A stretch of 61,555 nucleotides of DNA from Beijerinckiaceae bacterium (lineage in GTDB: Bacteria; Pseudomonadota; Alphaproteobacteria; Rhizobiales; Beijerinckiaceae): NCBI GenBank assembly GCA_031291515.1, contig JARLIW010000099.1:1-61555 (forward strand), given 5' to 3'. Positions 35,049 to 46,124 of the stretch are shown piece by piece. The notes under the pieces are model-generated. The model saw only the letters and a list, made by a program, of their open reading frames with translations, did no database searches and had not been told where the DNA came from. How positions within the stretch are numbered: position 1 is the stretch's first letter; each line of letters starts with the position of its first letter. Made by a program: the position numbers and the translations under genes.

Positions 35049-35080
35049 AGGTTCCTCCGTTCGTCGGAAGAAAATATGTT

Positions 35081-35110
35081 ACAAAAAATCGTAGAGTCAA
35101 TTATTTTTGT
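35081..35110. promoter_or_regulatory. Candidate PaaX operator between paaX and paaA
   Basis: The halves ACAAAAA (35081-35087) and TTTTTGT (35104-35110) form an inverted repeat, imperfectly extended outward (GTTACAAAAA and TTTTTGTTAT). It overlaps the end of paaX and lies just upstream of paaA. PaaX-type repressors bind inverted repeats at paa promoters; the assignment here is inference. Confidence 0.4.
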
Positions 35111-36011
35111 TATATGTCGAAGGAGCTAGGCCAAACCGCGAGGCGAGCATGCCGCTTGCCGGCGGCAAGAGACCGCCGGCGCAGCGTCCGTGCGTGTCGA
35201 GCCAAGCCTCGGAAGCGGGGAGAAGCTTGCCATAGAGACGGCGGCAGAGCGCCGCGGCTTCCCGTCCCGGCCAGTCGGGCGGGAGGATCGCCTCCGGCAA
35301 AATAGGATCTCGCAGAACTATCCGCCGGAACTCGTGAATGAGAAGCGTCCGTGCAATAATGGCATTGCGAGGAAGAACGTCATGGTGATGCTTCAGATTC
35401 TCGTCGAGTGCCGAGAACGCCCGAAGGAACTCGGCATATCGCGCCGCGAGTTCACCAACTGGCCAGCAGATGCGCGCGAGCGCCCATCCGTCTTCCCGCG
35501 TGGCATGTCCGGAGAAGCAGATCGCATTGGCGCTAGGCGGCGCCACGCCATTTACGCTCATCCACAAATCGCCGCTCACCTGCGCGTAGCCGCTCCGTTT
35601 CAAGTCCTCGCGCGCGGCGTCCTTGTCGCCTTCGGCCTTCAATAGTGCGAATGACAATTCACTGGCGCCGCTGTTCGGCCCGGCTCCGGCATAGACCCGT
35701 TTGGCGGCTTGTTCGAACTCGGAGGCGCCTCGTCCCGATAACCGGTAGAAGCTATTGCGGCCGAGCCGCGTCCGGTCCAGCCAGTCGTCCGTCGTCAGGC
35801 GGGAGACGGCTGTCCGGACGACGGGAGCGTTGATGCCGAGCGCCTCGAACAGCTCGAGCAGCGTCCCGAGCCATACGGACCCGCCTCGCGGGACGATGGC
35901 ATCGCCGAAGAACGTGACGATGATCGACCAGGTGCGGGAAGGCTCCGCCTTCATTCGACCCACAAGCGATGCGATCGCTTCCCGTCCAACCTCGCCGCCC
36001 GTGCTTGTCAC
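35097..36011 (-). CDS. paaX: PaaX-family repressor of phenylacetate catabolism
   Basis: A protein of about 304 residues. The winged-helix N-terminus has the family block SRTWSIIVTFFGDAIVPRGG followed by WLGTLLELFEALGINAPVVR (about 26-65), then the central YRLSGRG and C-terminal HEFRRIVLRDPILPEAILPPDWPG blocks. PaaX is released from DNA by phenylacetyl-CoA. I place the start at GTG 36011, which gives normal PaaX length; an ATG at 36071 would add 20 untypical residues. The second regulator of the region, at 46125, is a PaaR-like TetR protein. Confidence 0.88.
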   Translation of the reverse strand: MTSTGGEVGREAIASLVGRMKAEPSRTWSIIVTFFGDAIVPRGGSVWLGTLLELFEALGINAPVVRTAVSRLTTDDWLDRTRLGRNSFYRLSGRGASEFEQAAKRVYAGAGPNSGASELSFALLKAEGDKDAAREDLKRSGYAQVSGDLWMSVNGVAPPSANAICFSGHATREDGWALARICWPVGELAARYAEFLRAFSALDENLKHHHDVLPRNAIIARTLLIHEFRRIVLRDPILPEAILPPDWPGREAAALCRRLYGKLLPASEAWLDTHGRCAGGLLPPASGMLASRFGLAPSTYNKNN

Positions 36012-36191
36012 TTGATTGCCTGCCCGAACATTTGAGCGGCAGTCTCTATAGAACGGACTCTGGGGCGGCAACCCGGCGTGCGTCGCCTTCGTTTGGGAGC
36101 GATCTGTCGTGGGCGGACGTCTTTGACATAGGCGAGCTGGGAGAAGCGCCTGTTTTTCCAGCGTCGCGCCGACACAAAAAGAGCCTAAAGG

Positions 36192-38321
36192 TTATCCTCG
36201 GCCGGCGTCCCAACCGGCGAATGTGCCGCCGCGACGTGCAAGTTCCACCAGGAGGGGGGCGGGCTCCGATCCCGCGCCGCCAGCCTCCGCAGCGCGCTCG
36301 GCCTCCGCGAGGACGTTCGCCAAGCCCTCTTGATCGGCCGCCCACATGGGGCCGCCCCGGAAGCGGGGATAGCCGTAACCCGTGACGAAGGTGACGTCGA
36401 TGTCCGAGGCCCGGGCCGCGACGCCTTCTTCCAGGAGCTTGGCGCCCTCGTTGGCCATCACCGCCATCAAGCGACGCTGGATCCCGGCGGCGGCGAAGGC
36501 GCGGGGCTCGATCCCGTGCCGCCGGCGCGCTTCGGCGATAAAATATGCGGCGGTTTCGCTGGGGCGCCGCTGACCGCTGGCATAATCATAAAACCCGTTC
36601 CCCGTCTTACGGCCGAGATGCCCGATTTCGCAGAGGCGATCGGCGATATCGATGTAGCGCTGGCGAGGGTCGCGGGCCGGCGCCAGCCGCTTGCGCATTG
36701 CCCATGCGATGTCGAGTCCCGACATGTCGGAGACGGCGAAGACCCCCATGGCGAACCCGAAGGCTTCGAGAGCTTCGTCGATCGCTTGCGGCGTAGCTCC
36801 GTCTTCCAGGATATATTCCGCGTGGCGCCGGTAGGCGGCGTAGATCCTGTTGCCGATGAAGCCTTCCGAAGCCTTGGCCAACACCGGCTGCTTGCCGATA
36901 CGCTTGGCGAAATCGAGGCCGGTTCGCACGGCGTCGGGGGCGGTCTCCGGTGTTCTCACCACCTCGACCAGCCGCATCACATTGGCGGGCGCGAAGAAAT
37001 GCAGACCGATGACGTCCTGCGGTCGCGACGTCGCCGCCGCGATCGCGGAAAGGTCGAGGTAGGAGGTATTGCTCGCGAGAATCGCGCCCGGCTTGGTGAG
37101 ACTATCGAGTCGACTAAATATGTCCCGCTTTACCGCAAGATCCTCGAAGGCGGCTTCGATCACGAGATCGGCCTCCCCGAGCACGGACCAGTCGGTGCCG
37201 CTTTTCACGAGGCCGAGGCGATATGCGCGGGTCGATTCGTCGATTCGCCTCTTCGCAACCTGACCGTCATAGATCGCTTGCAACCGGTCCTGGCCGGCCT
37301 GGGACGCGGCTTCGTGGCGTTCCAGGAGCGCGACGGAGAGGCCCGCGTCCGCCAAGGCGGCGGCAATGCCGACGCCCATGGTGCCAGCGCCTATGACGCT
37401 GACAGAGCGCACCGGACGCGGCATGACATCTTGTAAATCCGGTGCTTTCGACGCTCGGCGCTCGGCGCGGAACAGATGGCGCAAGGCGGCGGCCTCCGGG
37501 CTGCCGCGCAGGCGCAGGAAAATCTCCCTTTCGGTCGCGAGGCCGGCGTCAAAGCCACCATCGCGGCCGGCCAGAATTGCTGCGATCGCGCCTTCCGCGG
37601 CGGGCGCGTTCCTCGACATCTTCAAGGCGGCCTCGACAGCCCCCGCGTCCGCCTCCGCGGCCGGCGCCAGGGGCAGCGCCGCGACGCGCCGCTTCGCTGC
37701 CGATGGCGCGCTCGCGATGGCTGCCTCGAGGACGTTTCCGGTGACGTCGTCGAGAAGGCCCGCGGCTTTAGCTTCGACGGCCTTGAACAGGCGCCCGGAG
37801 GTGATCGCGGCAATGGCCTCCGCCGTGCCGATGAGACGGGGCAGGCGCTGCGTCCCACCGGAGCCGGGAATGACGCCGAGCTTGGTCTCAGGCAGACCAA
37901 TCAACGCTTTCGGCGACCCTAGCCGCAGATCGCAGGCCAGCGCGACCTCGAAGCCGCCGCCGAGTGCCGCGCCCCCGATGGCGGCGGCGATGGGCTTGGT
38001 CATCGCGTCGATGGCGGCCACGACGCGGGGCAATGACGGCTCGTCCGGAGGAGCCTCCATTTCCCGGATGTCGGCGCCGGCAAGAAAACGGTCTTCTCCG
38101 CCCCACAAGACGGCGGCCCGGATGCTCGTGTCGGCCGCCACGTTCGCCAACGCCTCGAGAAGGCCGCGCCGCACCGCGCCGGACAGCGCGTTGACGGGCG
38201 GCGCGTCGATGGAGATGACGGCAACGTCCCCGGCTCTCCGGATCGAGACTGGCGGGACGGTTCCGCCCAAGGGGGCGTTTTGGGTTGACGCGGTCTGCTG
38301 CACAGGAAGGGTCTCGATCAT
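36192..38321 (-). CDS. Bifunctional enoyl-CoA hydratase / 3-hydroxyacyl-CoA dehydrogenase
   Basis: A FadB-like fusion of about 709 residues. The crotonase half (about 1-200) has AGADIREM and GGAALGGGFEVALACD oxyanion loops and LPETKLGVIPGSGGTQRLP. The dehydrogenase half has VSVIGAGTMGVGIAAALADAG (near 300), FFAPANVMRLVEVV with the preceding catalytic His (GLHFF), and EGFIGNRIYAAYR. In this cluster it would carry out the PaaF and PaaH steps (2,3-dehydroadipyl-CoA hydration and 3-hydroxyadipyl-CoA oxidation) in one chain. ATG 38321 is chosen because upstream residues lack homology, although no clear ribosome-binding site is visible. Confidence 0.85.
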   Translation of the reverse strand: MIETLPVQQTASTQNAPLGGTVPPVSIRRAGDVAVISIDAPPVNALSGAVRRGLLEALANVAADTSIRAAVLWGGEDRFLAGADIREMEAPPDEPSLPRVVAAIDAMTKPIAAAIGGAALGGGFEVALACDLRLGSPKALIGLPETKLGVIPGSGGTQRLPRLIGTAEAIAAITSGRLFKAVEAKAAGLLDDVTGNVLEAAIASAPSAAKRRVAALPLAPAAEADAGAVEAALKMSRNAPAAEGAIAAILAGRDGGFDAGLATEREIFLRLRGSPEAAALRHLFRAERRASKAPDLQDVMPRPVRSVSVIGAGTMGVGIAAALADAGLSVALLERHEAASQAGQDRLQAIYDGQVAKRRIDESTRAYRLGLVKSGTDWSVLGEADLVIEAAFEDLAVKRDIFSRLDSLTKPGAILASNTSYLDLSAIAAATSRPQDVIGLHFFAPANVMRLVEVVRTPETAPDAVRTGLDFAKRIGKQPVLAKASEGFIGNRIYAAYRRHAEYILEDGATPQAIDEALEAFGFAMGVFAVSDMSGLDIAWAMRKRLAPARDPRQRYIDIADRLCEIGHLGRKTGNGFYDYASGQRRPSETAAYFIAEARRRHGIEPRAFAAAGIQRRLMAVMANEGAKLLEEGVAARASDIDVTFVTGYGYPRFRGGPMWAADQEGLANVLAEAERAAEAGGAGSEPAPLLVELARRGGTFAGWDAGRG

Positions 38322-38379
38322 TCTATGGGCTGGCGCGCGGCAGACGGGACGCCGCCGCGCGGATGTTAAAAAGCGGGGC

Positions 38380-39882
38380 TCAATAAGCGATGCAGACTGA
38401 CTTTGTCTCGGTGTAGGCATGCAGCCAATCGGGACCGAAGTCCCTGCCGATGCCAGATTGCTTGAACCCGCCAAAGGGCATGTTCGCGTCGAGCACGTTA
38501 TGGCTGTTGACCCAAACGGTGCCGGCGTTGATGCGGGGGACAATCTCCATCGTCTTGGCCAGGTCGTTGGTCCACAACGAGGCCGTCAGGCCGAAATCAG
38601 TGTCGTTCGCGAGATTCACGGCCTCCTCGACGTCGTCGAACGGCGTGACCGTCACCACCGGACCGAACACCTCGTCCCGGCTAATCGCGAGATTTTCGCT
38701 GGCGTCAGCGATGATGGCCGGCGCCACGAAATAGCCTGGTCGGTCGATGGCCCGGCCGCCGGTCACGACGCGGGCGCCATCTTCGGCCGCTTTCGCGATG
38801 TGGGACACGACCTTGTCGCGGTGGGCGGCCGATACGAGAGGCGAGATCTGCGCCGTTTCGTCGAGGCCGGGACCAATATTCATCCTGTCGACCGAAGCCC
38901 GCAGGCCTTCCAGGAACGGTTCGTAGATTTTGCGGGCGACGTAAAGCCGCGACGAGGCGGCGCAGACCTGCCCCGAATTCAGAAATCCGCCCATGATCGC
39001 CCCCGGAATCGCCTTGTCGAGCGGAGCATCCTCGAGAAATATCGCCGGATTTTTGCCTCCGAGTTCGAGGGTGAAGCGGGCCAGCCGTTCGAGCGCGGCC
39101 ATCCCGAGTTTCTTGCCCGTGGCCGTCGAGCCCGTGAAACTGATCTTGGCGACGAGCGGGTGGGCGGCGAGGGTGGCGCCTGCGACGGGTCCCCGGCCGG
39201 TGATCACGTTGAGCACGCCCGCCGGAATACCGGCCTCGCTCGCCAATTCCGCCAGCCGCAGCGCCGACAGAGACGTCATTTCAGACGGTTTCAGCACGAC
39301 GGTGCACCCGGCCGCAAGCGCGGGCGCGGCCTTCCACAGGCCGATCATGAGTGGGAAGTTCCATGGCGCGATCGCGGCGACGACGCCGAGCGGCTCGCGT
39401 CGCGTATAGGCGGTGTAGCGCGCGCCCGGCGGCAGCGGAATCGACACGTCGAGCGAGGATCCCGTCAGCTTTGTCGCCAGGCCGGCGACATAGCGGATCA
39501 CGTTGACAGAGAAACCGATGTCGAGAAGGCGCGAGACATGGATGGACTTGCCCTGGTCGATCGTCTCGATCCGCGCGAGTTCCTCGGCATGGGTCTCGAC
39601 GAGATCCGCGAGGCGAAGCAGGATCCGCTCGCGCGCCACCGGTGGCAAGCCGCTCCAGCGACCGTCGCGGAACGCCGCGTGGGCGGACGTCACCGCGGCA
39701 TCGACCTCGTTGGCGGTCGCATCGGCGATCGTGCCGATCGCCTCGCCGGTCGAGGGGTCAAAAACCTCAAGACGGCCGCCAGCACCGGCAACGAAGCGCC
39801 CCTCGATGAAGAGACCGTGATCGCGGCTCGTGAAGTTGGCGGCTCGCTGTGACGGCGCGAGGCTCTCCGATTGTACGTTCAT
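38380..39882 (-). CDS. feaB: NAD(P)-dependent phenylacetaldehyde dehydrogenase-like enzyme
   Basis: An aldehyde dehydrogenase of 500 residues: AIAPWNFPLMIGLWK, FTGSTATGKKLG, the catalytic Glu in LELGGKNPAIF and the catalytic Cys in NSGQVCAASSRLYV, and PFGGFKQSGIGRDFG near the end. Among paa genes the best role is oxidation of phenylacetaldehyde to phenylacetate, so the cell may also use phenylethylamine, phenylalanine or styrene-derived aldehyde. GGGGAGG precedes the ATG. The symbol is by context; substrate specificity is not proven by sequence. Confidence 0.82.
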   Translation of the reverse strand: MNVQSESLAPSQRAANFTSRDHGLFIEGRFVAGAGGRLEVFDPSTGEAIGTIADATANEVDAAVTSAHAAFRDGRWSGLPPVARERILLRLADLVETHAEELARIETIDQGKSIHVSRLLDIGFSVNVIRYVAGLATKLTGSSLDVSIPLPPGARYTAYTRREPLGVVAAIAPWNFPLMIGLWKAAPALAAGCTVVLKPSEMTSLSALRLAELASEAGIPAGVLNVITGRGPVAGATLAAHPLVAKISFTGSTATGKKLGMAALERLARFTLELGGKNPAIFLEDAPLDKAIPGAIMGGFLNSGQVCAASSRLYVARKIYEPFLEGLRASVDRMNIGPGLDETAQISPLVSAAHRDKVVSHIAKAAEDGARVVTGGRAIDRPGYFVAPAIIADASENLAISRDEVFGPVVTVTPFDDVEEAVNLANDTDFGLTASLWTNDLAKTMEIVPRINAGTVWVNSHNVLDANMPFGGFKQSGIGRDFGPDWLHAYTETKSVCIAY

Positions 39883-39930
39883 GATACCTCCCCAGTAATT
39901 TTACGTGTTTCGTTTACGTGCCGGTCTTGT

Positions 39931-41988
39931 TTACTTGGCTGGATTTGTTTGTTTGCGCGCGGGCGCCGGCCTAGCGCTCATCGTCAGCAGATCGTACCGC
40001 GCGACGGTCTCGCCGTGCTGGTTGAAGACCTCCGCGTCCCAGCGCACCTCGCCGTATTCGGGGCTTCGGGACGGCCTTTTCGATTTGACAGTCAAGCGCA
40101 CGCGGATCGAATCCCCCGGCGAGACCGGTTTGAGGAACCGCAGGGTGTCGAGACCGGAATTGGCGAGCAACGGACCTGGCGCGGGATCGACGAAAAGACC
40201 CGCCGCGAAGGAGATGACCAGGTAGCCGTGCGCGACGCGGCCAGGAAAGAACGGATTTGCCTTGGCGGCGGCCTCGTCCATATGCGCGTAGAATTTGTCG
40301 CCCGTGAACTCGGCGAAATGTTCAATGTCGGCGAGGGTGATCTCGCGGCTTTCCGTCTCGACCGTCTGCCCGGTTGCGATCTCGGCAAAGTCGAGCCGGA
40401 AGGGGTGAGGAATCGAGACTGGCGCCGGCGCCCCCTTGATCCATGTGCGCATCAACCCAGATAGCCGCTCGGGCGATGCTTGGATCGCGGTGCGTTGCAT
40501 GTAGTGGAAGACGCCGCGCAGTCCGCCAAGCTCTTCGCCGCCTCCGGCGCGGCCCGGGCCGCCGTGAACGAGCATCGGCAGCGGCGACCCGTGGCCTGTC
40601 GATTCCGCCGCGTCGTCGCGATCGAGCAGCAATAGGCGGCCATGGTAGGGCGCGAGGGCCGATACGAGTTCTTGGACGCAGGCCGTGTCGTAGCTGTGAA
40701 TCGAGGCGACCAAGCTACCTTCCCCCTTTTCGACGAGAGTCACGGCATCGGCGATGCTGTCGTAGCCGATGACGGTCGCGACCGGGCCGAACGCCTCGAC
40801 CTCGTGGACGAGGACCGCCGACTTTGGATTCCGACAGCGCAGCAGCACGGGCTCCATGTAGGCGCCCGCGGGATCGAGGCTCTCGAATGCCTTGCCGGGG
40901 TCGCCAGCCACGATATCTGCCTCGTCGCGCAAGCGCTGGATTTGGGCGCGGACTTCGCGCCTCTGGTCGAGACTCGCGAGGGGGCCCATCACGCGTTCGC
41001 CCGATCGCGGATCGCCGGTCTTGATCTTGGCGAGGCGGCTACGCAGCACCTCGATGACGTCACCCTCGATGGAACTGGGAACGACCAGACGCCGGATCGC
41101 GGTGCATTTCTGGCCCGCCTTCACGGTCATCTCGCGCACCACTTCCTTGACGAAAAGGTCGAATTCCGGTGTTCCGGGCCCGGCGTCCGGCCCAAGGATG
41201 GCGGCGTTGAGGGAGTCTCGCTCGGCGACGAATCGAACCGCTTTGCGTGACACCGTTGGGTGGTTGCGCAACTTCTCCGAGGTTTCGAGAGACCCGGTGA
41301 AGGCGACCACGTCCTGACCGGTCAGATGGTCGAGAAGGTCGCCGGTGGATCCACAGACGAACTGGAGTGCGCCTTCGGGCAGAATGCCGGAATCGACGAT
41401 GATTTCGACGAGCGCCTCGGCCACATAGGCGGTCGCCGTCGCCGGCTTGGTGATCACTGGCATGCCCGCGAGGAAGGCCGGGGCGAATTTCTCGAGCATG
41501 CCCCAACACGGGAAGTTGAAGGCGTTGACGTGGACGGCGACGCCGTGGAGCGGCGACATCATATGCGCCCCGACGAAGCTGCCCGTCTTCGAAAGTGACT
41601 CCACAACGCCCTCGAAGACGACCTTCTCGTCCGGGAGTTCGCGCCGGCCCCGCGAGGCGTAGGCGAAGAGAGTGCCGATGCCGCCATCGACATCGATGAG
41701 ACTGTCGTGCTGGGTCGCCCCTGTCTCGCCCGACAACGCATAGAGCGCGTCCTTGTGGGCCGAGAGATGGTTGGCGAGCCTCTTGAGGAGAGCGGCCCGC
41801 TCGTGGAACGTCATGCCGCGTATCGCTGCTCCCCGCTCTCGCGCATACCGGGTCAGGGCCGCGAACTCGAGTCCCAGGCTCGAAGCTCGAGCGACCACCT
41901 TGCCGTCGACGGCACTCGGGATGTCGATCAGCCCGCCGGACGGGATAAACCACCGGCCGCGCGCGAAGCTTTTCAATACTTTTGTCAT
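39931..41988 (-). CDS. paaZ: Oxepin-CoA hydrolase / 3-oxo-5,6-dehydrosuberyl-CoA semialdehyde dehydrogenase
   Basis: A bifunctional enzyme of 685 residues. The N-terminal aldehyde-dehydrogenase domain (1 to about 520) has FVAERDSLNAAILGPD and the catalytic Cys in AGQKCTAIRRLVVP. The C-terminal MaoC hot-dog domain (about 540-680; FTGDKFYAHMDEAAAKANPFF, then GRVAHGYLVISFAAG) opens the oxepin ring. This fusion is diagnostic of phenylacetate ring cleavage. It lies between paaJ and feaB; a tandem CACGTAAA is present in the 48-bp gap before feaB. Confidence 0.93.
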   Translation of the reverse strand: MTKVLKSFARGRWFIPSGGLIDIPSAVDGKVVARASSLGLEFAALTRYARERGAAIRGMTFHERAALLKRLANHLSAHKDALYALSGETGATQHDSLIDVDGGIGTLFAYASRGRRELPDEKVVFEGVVESLSKTGSFVGAHMMSPLHGVAVHVNAFNFPCWGMLEKFAPAFLAGMPVITKPATATAYVAEALVEIIVDSGILPEGALQFVCGSTGDLLDHLTGQDVVAFTGSLETSEKLRNHPTVSRKAVRFVAERDSLNAAILGPDAGPGTPEFDLFVKEVVREMTVKAGQKCTAIRRLVVPSSIEGDVIEVLRSRLAKIKTGDPRSGERVMGPLASLDQRREVRAQIQRLRDEADIVAGDPGKAFESLDPAGAYMEPVLLRCRNPKSAVLVHEVEAFGPVATVIGYDSIADAVTLVEKGEGSLVASIHSYDTACVQELVSALAPYHGRLLLLDRDDAAESTGHGSPLPMLVHGGPGRAGGGEELGGLRGVFHYMQRTAIQASPERLSGLMRTWIKGAPAPVSIPHPFRLDFAEIATGQTVETESREITLADIEHFAEFTGDKFYAHMDEAAAKANPFFPGRVAHGYLVISFAAGLFVDPAPGPLLANSGLDTLRFLKPVSPGDSIRVRLTVKSKRPSRSPEYGEVRWDAEVFNQHGETVARYDLLTMSARPAPARKQTNPAK

Positions 41989-42081
41989 GCGGCGTCCTCT
42001 TCAACTGTATTTCGCGGGCGCGCCGGACCACCGCGGCGCCCTATGCGGTCTATTGAAAACCGGGATGGTCGCGGACGGCTT

Positions 42082-43293
<1,212 letters not shown>

Positions 43294-43448
43294 GAGGCGT
43301 CTCCGGGCAGGGCGTGGGGAGCGGGATCAAGGTGTTGAACCAGCACGCGCGCGGGGCGGCCCATCCAAGCAGCAGGTTGGTCTTGCCACTTGGATGTTTG
43401 AAAAATGTTCTCATCATCCCTCTTTATGCAGGGGCCAGCTCCGGGCCG

Positions 43449-43498
43449 TTGACACGTTGATCCGCTGACTACTATTAATCGGTCGATCGGTCAATTAA
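43449..43498 (+). promoter_or_regulatory. paaG promoter with a PaaR-type palindrome
   Basis: TTGACA (43449-43454) and TATTAA (43473-43478) with an 18-nt spacer precede paaG. A 24-bp imperfect palindrome at 43475-43498 (ends TTAAT/ATTAA, centre CGATCG, 18 of 24 positions symmetric) overlaps the -10 and contains the repeated CGGTC element. Operators of TetR-type PaaR regulators are palindromes rich in ACCG/CGGT. The adjacent paaR-like gene makes this the likely target, possibly controlling paaJZ divergently too. Confidence 0.6.
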
Positions 43499-43534
43499 GC
43501 TGCGCTCAAGACCGCCGGCCGAAGGGAGGAGACG

Positions 43535-44317
43535 ATGGAACCTGTCCTCATCGAGAAGGAGAGTGGCTGGACGAGGATCGTTCTCAACCGGCCGGACAAA
43601 TTGAATTCGTTCGACGGCGCCATGCACGCCGCTTTGGCCGCCGCTCTCGATCGGGTCGCGGAGGATCGCGATTGCCGGGCAGTGGTGCTGACCGGGGCTG
43701 GCCGCGGTTTCTGCGCGGGCCAAGACCTCGCGCTCCGCCAGGTAGAGAAAGGCGGCGAGGCACCTGATCTTGGGCAGACCGTGGATACGTTGTGGAATCC
43801 GCTGGTGCGCCGGATACGCTCCCTTCCAAAGCCCGTCGTCTGTGCCGTAAACGGCGTTGCCGCCGGCGCCGGCGCCAATCTCGCGCTTTCTTGCGACATT
43901 GTCGTTGCCGCCCGCTCCGCCAAATTCATCCAGGCGTTCTCATCGATTGGTCTCGTGCCAGATTCTGGAGGAACGTTCTTCCTTCCACGGCTCGTTGGCG
44001 ACGCCCGCGCAAGGGCCGTCGCCATGCTGGCCGTTCCAATCGCGGCGGAGCACGCCGAGGCCTGGGGCATGATCTGGAAGGCCGTCGATGATGACGCGCT
44101 CGCTGGCGAGGCCGCGCGCCTTGCGCAGGATTTGGCCGCGCGGTCGGCCCGCGGCCTTGCCCTGATCAAGCAAGCTCTGAACGCGTCCAGGGACAACTCG
44201 CTCGACGATCAGCTCGACCTCGAGCGAGACCTCCAGCGGATAGCGGGACGAACCTCCGAATACGCGGAAAGCGTGAGTGCCTTCCTCGAAAAACGGACGC
44301 CGCCGTTCAAGAAATAA
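43535..44317 (+). CDS. paaG: Ring-1,2-epoxyphenylacetyl-CoA isomerase
   Basis: A crotonase-family enzyme of 260 residues. The blocks LNRPDKLNSFDGAMHAAL, VLTGAGRGFCAGQDLA, AVNGVAAGAGANLALSCD and SIGLVPDSGGTFFLPRLVG match PaaG; the catalytic Asp in VPDSGG distinguishes it from ordinary hydratases, which carry Glu in PE. It converts the epoxide to the oxepin. GGGAGGAG precedes the ATG. Confidence 0.92.
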   Translation: MEPVLIEKESGWTRIVLNRPDKLNSFDGAMHAALAAALDRVAEDRDCRAVVLTGAGRGFCAGQDLALRQVEKGGEAPDLGQTVDTLWNPLVRRIRSLPKPVVCAVNGVAAGAGANLALSCDIVVAARSAKFIQAFSSIGLVPDSGGTFFLPRLVGDARARAVAMLAVPIAAEHAEAWGMIWKAVDDDALAGEAARLAQDLAARSARGLALIKQALNASRDNSLDDQLDLERDLQRIAGRTSEYAESVSAFLEKRTPPFKK

Positions 44318-44587
44318 GTCATGAGCGGCACGCTAGGGCGATGCCCGGTCTACCGGACGTGCACCACCAAAGGAAAGTAGATCGAGATCAAACGTGGAGC
44401 AGCGCAAATCGGTCCTGGCCGAACGGATTTTGCTCTATCGCCCTGGAGCGCGCGGGCCCATGGATGCTTACGAAGACTCGGAGTCTCCTGCCACCAACAG
44501 CCTCGATGCCGGCAAGGTTTTGGCGCCGGAAAGGGAAAATTTTCAATCGCGGACACTCAGCGCGTCAGAAGGCTGGAAGGATTGACC

Positions 44588-45913
44588 ATGAACTCGATGT
44601 CCCTGGCAGATACCGGGCAAACGCTTTTCGATTTGGACGAGCATGCCTCGGTGGACGAGATCCGGTCTTTACAGACTGGGCGTCTCGCTTGGTCGTTGCG
44701 CTATGCCTATGAAAACGTCTCGCACTATCGCAGGGCCTTCGACGCCAAAGGCGTTCACCCAGACGACTTCCGAAATCTGTCCGATCTTTCCATGTTTCCA
44801 TTCACGGTTAAGACGGATTTGCGGGACAATTATCCGTTTGGAATGTTTGCGGTGCCGCGCGAACAGCTCGCCCGCATCCACGGATCGTCGGGTACGACCG
44901 GCAAGCCGGTCGTCGTCGGCTATACCGCCAATGATCTCTCGACATGGTCCGGTCTGATGGCGCGCTCGATCCGCGCGGCGGGCGGCCGTCCGGGCATGAT
45001 GCTGCACAACGCTTACGGCTATGGCCTGTTCACGGGCGGTTTGGGCGCGCATCAGGGCGCCGAACGGCTTGGTTGCGCGGTGGTCCCCATGTCCGGTGGC
45101 ATGACCGCGCGCCAGGTCCAGCTGATCACGGATTTCAAGCCGGAGATGATCATGGTGACGCCGAGCTACATGCTCTCGATCCTTGATGAATTTCGCAAGC
45201 AGGGCCTCGATCCGCGGGCGAGTTCGCTCAAATACGGGATCTTCGGGGCCGAACCCTGGACCAATGCGATGCGCCGAGAGATCGAGGAGGCGTTCGATCT
45301 CGAGGCGACGGATATCTACGGGCTGTCGGAACTCATAGGTCCCGGCGTCGCCCAGGAGTGCATCGAGTCCAAGGATGGGCTTCACATCTGGGAGGACCAT
45401 TTCTACCCGGAAATAATTGATCCACACACCGGAGAAGTCCTTCCTGACGGCGAAATGGGCGAACTCGTATTCACGTCCTTGAGCAAGGAGGCTTTTCCAG
45501 TGGTGCGCTATCGCACACGCGATCTCACCCGTCTGCTTCCTGGCACGGCACGGCCAGGCATGCGGCGCATGGAGAAGGTCACCGGCCGGTCCGACGACAT
45601 GATGATCCTGCGGGGTGTGAACGTCTTTCCGACGCAGATCGAGGAGCTGCTCCTCGCCAGCGGCTGGTGCAGCGGCCAATTCAGCATCGAGCTCAGCCGC
45701 GAAGGGCGGATGGATTGCATGACGATCATTGCCGAGGCGAGGGATCACGTCTGGGATGGCGCCGGCATGCGGGCTCACGCGACGACGTTCGTCGAACGGG
45801 TTAAGGAGACGATCGGCCTCACGACGAAGGTCGTCGTGATTGCGCCCGGAACAGTGGAACGTTCCGAGGGTAAGGCGAAGCGGATTGTCGACAAGAGACC
45901 ACGCCCCGGCTGA
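44588..45913 (+). CDS. paaK: Phenylacetate-CoA ligase
   Basis: An AMP-forming ligase of 441 residues and of PaaK length. The start region SLQTGRLAWSLRYAYENVSHYRRAFD, the P-loop HGSSGTTGKPVVVGYT (about 99-114), DIYGLSELIGPGVAQEC, and RSDDMMILRGVNVFPTQIEE are diagnostic. It activates phenylacetate, and its product phenylacetyl-CoA is both substrate of PaaABCE and inducer for both regulators. It follows paaG after 270 bp, in which I see no gene (a 63-codon frame has no domain). Confidence 0.93.
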   Translation: MNSMSLADTGQTLFDLDEHASVDEIRSLQTGRLAWSLRYAYENVSHYRRAFDAKGVHPDDFRNLSDLSMFPFTVKTDLRDNYPFGMFAVPREQLARIHGSSGTTGKPVVVGYTANDLSTWSGLMARSIRAAGGRPGMMLHNAYGYGLFTGGLGAHQGAERLGCAVVPMSGGMTARQVQLITDFKPEMIMVTPSYMLSILDEFRKQGLDPRASSLKYGIFGAEPWTNAMRREIEEAFDLEATDIYGLSELIGPGVAQECIESKDGLHIWEDHFYPEIIDPHTGEVLPDGEMGELVFTSLSKEAFPVVRYRTRDLTRLLPGTARPGMRRMEKVTGRSDDMMILRGVNVFPTQIEELLLASGWCSGQFSIELSREGRMDCMTIIAEARDHVWDGAGMRAHATTFVERVKETIGLTTKVVVIAPGTVERSEGKAKRIVDKRPRPG

Positions 45914-46124
45914 TTTGCGTTTTCTGGTATTTTGTTGACCGCCCGCTCTGCTAATTGTATGGAGCGCGTGCTTTAATCCAGACCGGTTCTTGACCGGAGC
46001 CGTCGTTTCCGCAACTGGTGGCGCGACGTGGTTGTTTCGCGTGATGCGTGGCGAGTTGTGCGCCGGAGCTGGAGCGGCGATCGTATAGGGACGGCAGCTC
46101 CGGCGTCCGGGGTGAAATAGAATA

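Noticed and set aside
38322-38543. Upstream extension of the hydratase/dehydrogenase frame to 38543
   Set aside because: It overlaps the end of the aldehyde dehydrogenase gene and shows no homology to the family.
44318-44587. Small frame (63 codons) between paaG and paaK as a missing paaI
   Set aside because: It has no hot-dog motif and is too short for a thioesterase.
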